Made by a program: the position numbers and the translations under genes
Shown: positions 1 to 4,861 of the stretch, piece by piece
Layout of the letters: every line of letters begins with the position of its first letter
How positions within the stretch are numbered: the stretch's first letter is position 1
Origin: Chloroflexota bacterium
GTDB taxonomy: Bacteria > Chloroflexota > Anaerolineae > Anaerolineales > Villigracilaceae
Direction: 5' to 3'
Length of the DNA stretch: 12,708 nucleotides
NCBI GenBank assembly: GCA_021823555.1
Contig: JAKANW010000032.1
Span: forward strand, 1 to 12,708
Notes under the pieces: generated by a model
What the model was told of the DNA's origin: nothing
The model's database searches: none
The model's input: only the letters and a program-made list of their open reading frames with translations

Positions 1-66
1 GATGAGTCCGCGCGGCAGATGGAGGGGTTGTTTGAGAGTCTGCTGGCAGAGAGTTCTGGAGATTGA
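1..66 (+). CDS. C-terminal tail of a gene entering from the left; possibly HsdS-like
   Basis: Frame 1 is open from the window edge to a TGA at 64-66 and reads 21 residues ending in GLFESLLAESSGD. The short amphipathic 'LF-x-SLL' pattern near a C-terminus resembles the end of many type I restriction specificity (S) subunits, but 21 residues are too few for a firm family call. The stop is followed closely by the next small gene, whose Shine-Dalgarno-like GGAG (58-61) lies inside this tail, so the two were probably co-transcribed. Similar tails recur at 411-455 and 1342-1443. Confidence 0.4.
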   Translation, partial: DESARQMEGLFESLLAESSGD

Positions 67-69
67 ACA

Positions 70-318
70 ATACCAAAGAAATTTGAACCGCCCATTCTGA
101 AAGCGTTGGATGACCTTTACGAGAAAACTCGCAAGAAAATTACGCCGCTTTATCCTGTCAATAAAAAGACAGGCAAAATCGAGTTGCCCGATGATGTCAT
201 TGCGGATCTGAAGTTTTTCCTGCTGGTTGGGAATAAGCCTGCGGCTGTCAAACGTGTCTGTGAACTAACTGGCGTAGGCTTGCGAGAGTCGAAAGATTTT
301 GTGGATGGTCTGCAATGA
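70..318 (+). CDS. Small protein with ribosomal L7/L12 C-terminal-like domain
   Basis: The C-terminal half (KPAAVKRVCELTGVGLRE followed by SKDFVDGL) matches the helix-turn-helix pattern of the ribosomal protein L7/L12 C-terminal domain, where the usual form is K-x-x-V-I-K-x-V-R-x-x-T-G-L-G-L-K-E-A-K-D-L-V. The N-terminal dimerisation domain and hinge of true L7/L12 are absent, so this is a stand-alone domain of unknown role. The frame opens just after the preceding TGA. The best start by context is codon 70-72, eight bases after a GGAG at 58-61, giving a protein of 82 residues that begins with a natural-looking Pro-Lys-Lys-Phe. That codon is ATA, not ATG. The first conventional alternative is TTG at 106 (70 residues), which has no good ribosome-binding site. 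The last bases overlap an ATGA with the next small ORF. Confidence 0.6.
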   Translation: MPKKFEPPILKALDDLYEKTRKKITPLYPVNKKTGKIELPDDVIADLKFFLLVGNKPAAVKRVCELTGVGLRESKDFVDGLQ

Positions 319-455
319 CAAAACCACTCTCTACTCTCGAATATCTACTCTCTGCCTTTGCGGGCGCGGTGACGCTAAGCAGGTTGAGCTTGTCGAAACC
401 CTGTCGAAGCGTGGAGGGGTTGTTTGAGTCACTGTTGAGTGATAGTTTTTCCTAA
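315..455 (+). CDS. Possible 46-aa coupled ORF carrying a dispersed repeat and an HsdS-like tail
   Basis: The ATG at 315 overlaps the previous stop in an ATGA arrangement, which suggests translational coupling. The frame is open for 46 codons to TAA at 453-455. The middle (about codons 24-32) is encoded by the dispersed repeat TTGAGCTTGTCGAA plus CCTGTCGAAG, giving the peptide LSLSKPCRS. The end reads VEGLFESLLSDSFS, very similar to the tail of the gene ending at position 66. The simplest reading is a decayed gene whose reading frame happened to survive repeat insertion. Expression as a functional small peptide is possible but unproven. Confidence 0.3.
   Translation: MTKPLSTLEYLLSAFAGAVTLSRLSLSKPCRSVEGLFESLLSDSFS
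384..409. repeat. Dispersed TTGAGCTTGTCGAA-type repeat, copy 1
   Basis: TTGAGCTTGTCGAAA is followed by CCTGTCGAAG, two imperfect copies of a TGTCGAA core in tandem. A near-identical unit lies at 8352-8377 and a shorter one (CTGAGCTTGTCGAAGC) at 8225-8240. Units of this type are scattered in many Chloroflexota genomes, a statement from memory and not tested here. Confidence 0.6.
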
Positions 456-477
456 AACTTGGGAGTAAAATTCAGCC

Positions 478-864
478 ATGCCTATCACCTACACCAATCG
501 TAAAGGTTTTACCTACTTTCTCAACAAAGGTGTGACCAAGACAGGCAAGCCGCGCTATTATTTCGCCCGCGAACAGAAGGGGGAGCTTGTGGAGGAAATT
601 CCCGCTGGATACGAGATCGAAGAAAGCGTCAATGCGATTATTTCATTGGTCAAGGCACGCCCACATTTGATCCATCCTGATGAAACTGATAGTGTGAAAA
701 CTGCGCTAGCGCGCCATCCCAAAGCGCGGAATTATCGAGTTGCGGTCAAAGATAAACTGATCATCATTTACGAATCAACCGGCTGGGATGTGGATAGAAT
801 GATGGAACTTTTCGAGGGTTTTCCCACTGTCACACTGGCTGAAACCCGCCTTAAGCTGATTTGA
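478..864 (+). CDS. Conserved-looking 128-aa protein of unknown function
   Basis: The family is not recognised. The protein has 128 residues, opens with MPITYTNRKGFTYFLNKG, and is soluble with mixed charge, no signal peptide and no membrane segment. A basic, aromatic N-terminal part (KTGKPRYYFAR) is followed by an acidic stretch and a beta-rich C-terminal part (YRVAVKDKLIIIY). The ATG at 478 follows GGGAG at 461-465 with a rather long gap of 12 bases. The ORF has normal codon use and no competing frame, which supports a real gene. It lies between two vestigial gene tails, in a region that looks rearranged, so it may be an accessory gene. Confidence 0.65.
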   Translation: MPITYTNRKGFTYFLNKGVTKTGKPRYYFAREQKGELVEEIPAGYEIEESVNAIISLVKARPHLIHPDETDSVKTALARHPKARNYRVAVKDKLIIIYESTGWDVDRMMELFEGFPTVTLAETRLKLI

Positions 865-905
865 CTTAAAAAATGGGCGTGCTATGATGGTTGTGGGAGG
901 ACGCC

Positions 906-1265
906 ATGAATCAGACACTCTCGAAAACTCTCTATTGGACGCCGCGGGTCGCGGGCATCCTGTTCATATTATTCATCAGCATGTTCGCATTGGACATTTT
1001 CGACATGCAGCTTGGATTCTGGGGAACCATCGTCGGATTGTTCATGCACCTGATTCCCTCCATTCTGCTGACTATTGCCATCATCATCGCTTGGAAGTGG
1101 GAATGGGTCGGCGCTGTGTTGTTCATCGGATGGGCAATCTGGTACGTGTCGTTCATGCGGGGATTTGATTGGATCGCGTATGTGCTCATCGCAGGCTTGC
1201 CCGCGTTGATCGGTCTGTTTTTCCTTGCAGGCTGGGTTTGGAGAAAGCAGATTCATGCTGGCTGA
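906..1265 (+). CDS. Four-helix integral membrane protein, function unknown
   Basis: The product is 119 residues long and very hydrophobic. Four membrane segments are predicted by eye at about residues 13-32, 38-62, 66-84 and 88-112, with short loops and a basic C-terminus (WRKQIHAG). The ATG at 906 is chosen because GGGAGG at 895-900 sits five bases upstream. The frame also opens at a TTG at 891, but that codon lies ahead of the ribosome-binding site. Small membrane proteins of this build are common in Anaerolineae and related groups. No catalytic motif is visible. Confidence 0.65.
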   Translation: MNQTLSKTLYWTPRVAGILFILFISMFALDIFDMQLGFWGTIVGLFMHLIPSILLTIAIIIAWKWEWVGAVLFIGWAIWYVSFMRGFDWIAYVLIAGLPALIGLFFLAGWVWRKQIHAG

Positions 1266-1279
1266 TGCACCAGTAGGCG

Positions 1280-1443
1280 ATGGCGCGGGTCGAGTCTCTG
1301 TGGGGGCGGATGTCGGAGGCGGGCTCGCCGTTTAAGGCTCGCAGGTCAACGGGCTGTTTGATGGGTTGTTGGCGGAGAGTTTCAGTGTGCCGCACTGTGG
1401 GACTCTTGATTGTTGGCACATTCATTATTTCAGTCTATACTAA
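1280..1443 (+). pseudogene. Decayed gene fragment with a third HsdS-like tail
   Basis: From 1280 one frame reads MARVESLWGRMSEAGSPFKAR. At about 1341 the plausible sequence moves to the next frame and reads QVNGLFDGLLAESFSV, ending at TAA 1441-1443. Loss of one base near 1341 (a CC reduced to C) would join the two. The second part matches the tails at 19-60 and 411-452 in the pattern GLF-(E/D)-x-LL. The run-on codons after the tail overlap the promoter of the next gene, which supports a dead fragment. Confidence 0.35.
1413..1441 (+). promoter_or_regulatory. Sigma70-type promoter of the six-helix membrane protein gene
   Basis: TTGGCA (1413-1418) and TATACT (1436-1441) are separated by exactly 17 bases. 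The predicted start near 1448 leaves a leader of about 20 nt before the ATG at 1468. Confidence 0.65.
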
Positions 1444-1467
1444 TCTCAAATACACAAGGAGAAACCC

Positions 1468-2100
1468 ATGACTGAATCCGCACTACAAGCACTATCCCGG
1501 TTACGCGATGGAAGCAACTTCCAGTGGTACGTCATCCCCCTGCTGGCTTTCGTCTTCTATGTCTACACGGTGGAAGCCGAAAAGCGAAACTGGAACCTGA
1601 TCCTGGCAGGGCTGGCCTTCTGGGGCATGGACTGGTTCAACGAAATCTGGAACGGCCTGGTTTTGCGTTTCACCGGCTATGCGCCCGTCTGGGGCGAACC
1701 GGGGCCGACCGCCTTCCTGATCCTTGTGGGATTGAACATCGAGACCATGTTCATGTTCGCCGCGGCCGGCATCATCTGGACCAAAATGCTGCACCCTGAT
1801 AAGAATTTCAAATACCTGGGACTCAACAACCGCTGGTTCGTCGCCATCACAGGTTCGGCATTTTCCGTCTTTGTCGAATACCTGCTGAATTCCGCCGGCG
1901 CGCTGACCTGGGATTGGCCCTGGTGGAATCGCAGCGCGCCCTGGCTGATCTTCCTGTTCGGCTACCTGACCTTCTTCATCGTCGCCTTCTGGGTCTACGA
2001 TATGCCGACCCTGCGCCAAAAGGTCCAGACCGTCGCCGCGTTGTGGGGCTTCGACCTGGTCTGTGTGGTCGTCTTCATGGGCATCTTGAAGTGGATTTAA
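1468..2100 (+). CDS. Six-helix integral membrane protein, family not recognised
   Basis: The product has 210 residues and is rich in Trp and Phe. Six membrane segments can be placed at about residues 19-36, 42-66, 81-105, 121-145, 156-176 and 188-208. Loops between segments hold WFNEIWNGL and WDWPWWNRSAPW, rich in aromatic residues and possibly at the membrane interface. The start is well supported by AAGGAG 7 bases upstream of the ATG. The gene stands alone: promoter at 1413-1441, terminator at 2132-2167. No transport or enzyme signature is visible, so no function is assigned. Confidence 0.75.
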   Translation: MTESALQALSRLRDGSNFQWYVIPLLAFVFYVYTVEAEKRNWNLILAGLAFWGMDWFNEIWNGLVLRFTGYAPVWGEPGPTAFLILVGLNIETMFMFAAAGIIWTKMLHPDKNFKYLGLNNRWFVAITGSAFSVFVEYLLNSAGALTWDWPWWNRSAPWLIFLFGYLTFFIVAFWVYDMPTLRQKVQTVAALWGFDLVCVVVFMGILKWI

Positions 2101-2131
2101 TGCCCTGAAAATACAACTTCCCAAAGACTCT

Positions 2132-2167
2132 CCTTCGCGTCCGAATGGGCGCGAAGGGGTTTTGTTT
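2132..2167 (+). terminator. Rho-independent terminator
   Basis: CCTTCGCG (2132-2139) pairs with CGCGAAGG (2150-2157), followed by GGTTTTGTTT. It lies 30 bases after the stop of the membrane protein gene. Confidence 0.8.
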
Positions 2168-2173
2168 AAAAGT

Positions 2174-2278
2174 CTCACCTTACGCAGAACATCCCGACAC
2201 TTGCACCTGGCGCAAGTGCAGGTGAGGTTTCCTTGAAAAACGCTGTTGAGCCGTTCAAACCTTCGGGACGGTGCGTAA
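2174..2278. repeat. Nested inverted-repeat element
   Basis: Three palindromic pairs occur here. CTCACCT (2174-2180) pairs with AGGTGAG (2220-2226), enclosing CACTTGC (2198-2204) paired with GCAAGTG (2212-2218). TTACGCA (2180-2186) can instead pair with TGCGTAA (2272-2278). The right side also contains AACCTTCGGGACGGT (2258-2272), repeated exactly at 10320-10334. No coding sequence is convincing here, so this is read as a dispersed palindromic repeat of the host. Confidence 0.5.
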
Positions 2279-2304
2279 CATCAGTTATCAACTCCAAAGC
2301 GGGC

Positions 2305-2333
2305 TTGACTTCCTGTGCGGGCGCGTGTACAAT
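2305..2333 (+). promoter_or_regulatory. Near-consensus sigma70-type promoter of the structured RNA
   Basis: TTGACT (2305-2310) and TACAAT (2328-2333) are separated by 17 bases. This is among the best promoter matches in the window. The predicted transcription start is at about 2340-2341, with no convincing gene start directly behind it. Confidence 0.75.
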
Positions 2334-2340
2334 CCCCGCC

Positions 2341-2728
2341 ATTGTAAGGCCGGGTGCACAACAACTGAATATACGGAGATATAGCGGCTGGACCCTGAAC
2401 GAAGCAAGCCAGGGTTACGAGGTGGAGGTTCACCCGTGCGAACGGGATGCTAAGGACTTGGAAGACAAGCCCAAAAATCGGATTGATCAGCGGATGCCTC
2501 TGGAGTTCATCACAGACTCCTTTCTCCCTTCCGAAACAAGCGCTGGAGCGTGCACAGTTTAAAAAAACTCTGCTGCGCGTTCACGCCGAAAACCGACCGG
2601 TAACGGGCGGGACAAGGTAGCGCAGTGATCAGGCAAATCACGGCCTGCCTGTTGTGTTATGGAAGGGCTGCTTTATTTAATGGCATATTGCTGTTTGTAA
2701 TGGCACGCCCGAGGCGTGCCTTTTTGTT
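2341..2728 (+). ncRNA. Structured RNA of about 390 nt, family not established
   Basis: The stretch has a strong promoter in front and an intrinsic terminator at its end, and it folds by eye into a multi-branched structure. A closing helix AGGCCG (2347-2352) with CGGCCT (2641-2646) encloses GTGCAC (2354-2359) with GTGCAC (2550-2555), a hairpin AGTTT/AAACT (2556-2560, 2565-2569), a helix CTGCGC/GCGCAG (2573-2578, 2620-2625) and a hairpin TGAT/ATCA (2626-2629, 2637-2640) that stacks directly on both neighbours. The inner domain has ACCCTG/CAGGGT (2392-2397, 2410-2415), CCCGT-GCGA-ACGGG with a GNRA loop (2433-2446), CTTG/CAAG (2457-2460, 2466-2469) and GGAGT/ACTCC (2502-2506, 2516-2520). It does not match remembered conserved blocks of RNase P RNA, tmRNA, 6S or SRP RNA. 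Parts resemble the glmS ribozyme core (see findings). It may be a free RNA or a long leader of the gene at 2817. A 109-codon ORF across it (2233-2562) has no ribosome-binding site and is not credible. Confidence 0.6.
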
Positions 2729-2730
2729 TT
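2702..2730 (+). terminator. Strong rho-independent terminator
   Basis: GGCACGCC (2702-2709) pairs perfectly with GGCGTGCC (2713-2720) around a 3-base loop, followed by TTTTTGTTTT. It ends the structured RNA and lies about 87 bases before the next start codon. Confidence 0.9.
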
Positions 2731-2816
2731 CCCCTGCCCGGTCAAGTGCGCAAGAATCGGGTAGCCCGCAGCCAGAGAGGTTTATACAATAGGACGAGAC
2801 CAAAAATGGAGGCCCT

Positions 2817-3686
2817 ATGAACCAACCCCTGGCAAACTATTCCCAACTTTCGGAAGATTACCGGCGCATCGAGCAGGCGATCCAGTACCTTGAAAAAAAT
2901 TATAGAAACCAGCCCAGCCTGGAGGAAGTGGCGGCAGATCTTGGCTTGAGTGAATTCCACTTCCAACGCCTGTTCACTCGTTGGGCGGGCATCAGCCCCA
3001 AGCGCTTTCTGCAATTCGTGACCAAGGAAAACGCCCGGCAATTGCTGGACCAGTCCGAAAACCTGCTGGACACCACGCTTCAAGTCGGACTTTCGAGCCT
3101 GGGCCGCCTGCACGATCTTTTCGTCACCACCGAAGCGGTAACGCCCGGCGAGTACAAATCGCGCGGCGCGGGCCTGACCATCCGCTACGGACTGCATCCC
3201 ACGCCCTTCGGCCAGTGCTTGATCGGTGTGACCGAACGAGGCATTTGTCACCTCAGCTTCGTGCAGGCTACAGAAGGCGATGCGATTGATGATCTGGCGG
3301 CAAACTGGAAACAGGCCAACATGATCGAAGATCACCGGGCGACAGCCGCCTTCGTTGAACCGATCTTTGACCTGGGCCAGCGCGGCCGCAGCCAGCCCTT
3401 GCACCTGTATCTGCGCGGCACGAATTTCCAGATCAAAGTGTGGGAAGCCTTGCTCCAGGTGCCGCCCGGTACGGTCACCACCTACGAGCAGATCGCGACC
3501 CGCATCGGAAAGCCCAGCGCATTGCGGGCCGTGGGTATGGCGGTCGGGCATAACCCGGTGGCTGTCCTGATCCCCTGTCACCGCGTGCTGCGCAAATCTG
3601 GTGAGTTTGGTAACTACCACTATGGAACCACGCGCAAGATCGCGCTGCTGGCAAAAGAACACGTTTTTGTACCTTCGGTCGAGTAG
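2817..3686 (+). CDS. AraC-type HTH / methylated-DNA-protein-cysteine S-methyltransferase fusion (Ada-like, lacking the N-terminal Ada domain)
   Basis: The 289-residue product joins an AraC/XylS-type double helix-turn-helix domain (about residues 15-115, with SLEEVAADLGLSEFHFQRLF and the terminal TPGEYK) to an O6-alkylguanine-DNA alkyltransferase domain (about 125-285). The alkyltransferase has FQIKVWEALLQVPPGTVTTY, the active-site PCHRV (253-257, acceptor Cys254) and GNYHYGTTRK. It transfers the alkyl group from O6-alkylguanine onto its own cysteine, a suicide repair reaction. E. coli Ada has an extra N-terminal zinc domain that senses methylphosphotriesters, and this protein lacks it, so methylation-triggered activation by the Ada route is not expected. 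GGAGG at 2808-2812 precedes the ATG by 4 bases. The structured RNA and terminator upstream may influence expression. Confidence 0.9.
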   Translation: MNQPLANYSQLSEDYRRIEQAIQYLEKNYRNQPSLEEVAADLGLSEFHFQRLFTRWAGISPKRFLQFVTKENARQLLDQSENLLDTTLQVGLSSLGRLHDLFVTTEAVTPGEYKSRGAGLTIRYGLHPTPFGQCLIGVTERGICHLSFVQATEGDAIDDLAANWKQANMIEDHRATAAFVEPIFDLGQRGRSQPLHLYLRGTNFQIKVWEALLQVPPGTVTTYEQIATRIGKPSALRAVGMAVGHNPVAVLIPCHRVLRKSGEFGNYHYGTTRKIALLAKEHVFVPSVE

Positions 3687-3730
3687 CTCTGTTGCGGCTT
3701 ATTCAACAACAAGATAATGCTCAGTTGGTA

Positions 3731-3818
3731 GTGCGTCGCACCTGCCCTTTTAGACTCAAGCGCTCAAACGGGATTGGTCTTCGCTTGAAACATTTCCACT
3801 AAACATGGTGCGACGCAC
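3731..3818. repeat. Palindromic element with 12-bp perfect inverted termini
   Basis: GTGCGTCGCACC (3731-3742) and GGTGCGACGCAC (3807-3818) are exact reverse complements. Each arm is also nearly self-palindromic (GTGCG-T-CGCAC). An inner pair, TCAAGCG (3756-3762) and CGCTTGA (3782-3788), forms a second stem. It fills the gap between the HTH-MGMT gene and the exporter gene and has no coding potential. It looks like a small non-autonomous repeat, and no target duplication was seen. Confidence 0.6.
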
Positions 3819-3848
3819 AGCCCAGGCAGATACCAAAAAAGGATTTGA

Positions 3849-4781
3849 ATGAAAACCAAAATATGGACGGCGCTCATTGCGCTATATATCGTCTGGGGTT
3901 CAACCTACCTGGCAATCCGCTTCGCGGTGGAAACCATCCCGCCGTTCATGCAGGCCGGGCTGCGTTTCCTGATCTCAGGCATCATCCTGGTGATCTGGCG
4001 TCTGGCAGCAGGCGACCCGGCCCCCACCAAAAGGCAATGGCTTTCGACGGTCATCGTTGGAACAGCGCTGCTCCTGGGAGGCAATGGGTTGGTCTCCTGG
4101 GCTGAACAACATGTGCCTTCCGGGATCGCGGCTTTGATGGTCAGCACCTCGCCCATGTGGCTGGTGCTGTTCGAAGCCTTGCGCCCCGGCGGGGTCAAAC
4201 CCACGCTGCGAGGCGTCATCGGCTTATTGATCGGATTCGGCGGCGTGATCCTGCTGGTCGGGCCATCCGAATTCAACGGCAGAGCCACCCAGTTCGACAC
4301 ACTTGGGACTGTGGCTCTCTTGGCCGCGGCCTTGCTATGGTCCATCGGGTCCATCTACAGCAAACATGCCGACATGCCGGCATCATCCCTGCTCTCAACA
4401 GGCATGGAAATGCTGGCCGGCGCGGTGGCTTTGTTCCTCGTCAGCGCGGGCAGCGGCGAATGGAGCCGGTTCAGCTTTGCTGCGGTCACTATGCGCTCAT
4501 GGCTGGGGCTGGCTTATCTGATTACGTTCGGATCCCTGATCGGGTTTGTCTCTTATGGCTGGCTGCTGCAAAACGCGCCGATCTCATTGATGTCAACGTA
4601 TGCGTACGTCAACCCGGTGGTGGCCGTTTTTCTGGGAGGCTGGTTGGCGAGCGAATCATTGACGCCGCGCATCCTAGTCGCCGCCGCGGTCATTATCGGT
4701 TCGGTGATCTTTATCAATAGTGGCCGCCAGCCCAAAGTCCGGAGAGAGGCGGAAGAAGTCGTCTCTGCGGAAATAGGCTGA
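3849..4781 (+). CDS. EamA/DMT-superfamily transporter (YedA-like exporter)
   Basis: The 310-residue protein has ten hydrophobic segments arranged as two five-helix EamA repeats, the usual build of the drug/metabolite transporter superfamily. The opening WGSTYLAIRFAVETIPPFMQ followed by AGLRF is typical of the YedA-type branch. The second repeat begins near residue 150 (TLGTVALLAAALLWSIGSIY) and ends with YVNPVVAVFLGGWLASE. A short charged cytoplasmic tail (RREAEEVVSAEIG) follows. Members export amino acids, metabolites or toxic compounds; the substrate cannot be told from sequence. AGGA at 3840-3843 lies 5 bases before the ATG. A small hairpin (CTGCG/CGCAG near 4804-4821) follows the stop but has no T-tract, so no clear terminator separates it from glnA. 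Confidence 0.88.
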   Translation: MKTKIWTALIALYIVWGSTYLAIRFAVETIPPFMQAGLRFLISGIILVIWRLAAGDPAPTKRQWLSTVIVGTALLLGGNGLVSWAEQHVPSGIAALMVSTSPMWLVLFEALRPGGVKPTLRGVIGLLIGFGGVILLVGPSEFNGRATQFDTLGTVALLAAALLWSIGSIYSKHADMPASSLLSTGMEMLAGAVALFLVSAGSGEWSRFSFAAVTMRSWLGLAYLITFGSLIGFVSYGWLLQNAPISLMSTYAYVNPVVAVFLGGWLASESLTPRILVAAAVIIGSVIFINSGRQPKVRREAEEVVSAEIG

Positions 4782-4861
4782 TCATCCAGTTTGTCCACAA
4801 TCTGCGGCGATGAAGCGCAGTGATGGAAATTCAAATCCAAGTTAGAGGAAAGGAGAAATGA

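Noticed and set aside
1501..2178. 225-codon minus-strand ORF opposite the six-helix membrane protein
   Set aside because: It is a mirror of the real gene caused by GC-rich codon bias, and its product is low-complexity in style.
2233..2562. 109-codon ORF across the structured RNA
   Set aside because: It starts without a ribosome-binding site, has a composition unlike a protein family, spans the RNA promoter and transcription start, and covers several RNA helices.
2341..2728. Structured RNA as RNase P RNA, tmRNA, 6S or SRP RNA
   Set aside because: The conserved GAGGAAAGTCC and ACAGAA blocks of RNase P, the tRNA-like ends and tag of tmRNA, and the SRP core sequence were not found; the length is also wrong for 6S and small SRP RNA.
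2742..3662. 306-codon minus-strand ORF opposite the HTH-MGMT gene
   Set aside because: The plus-strand frame has clear AraC and alkyltransferase motifs; this is its antisense shadow.
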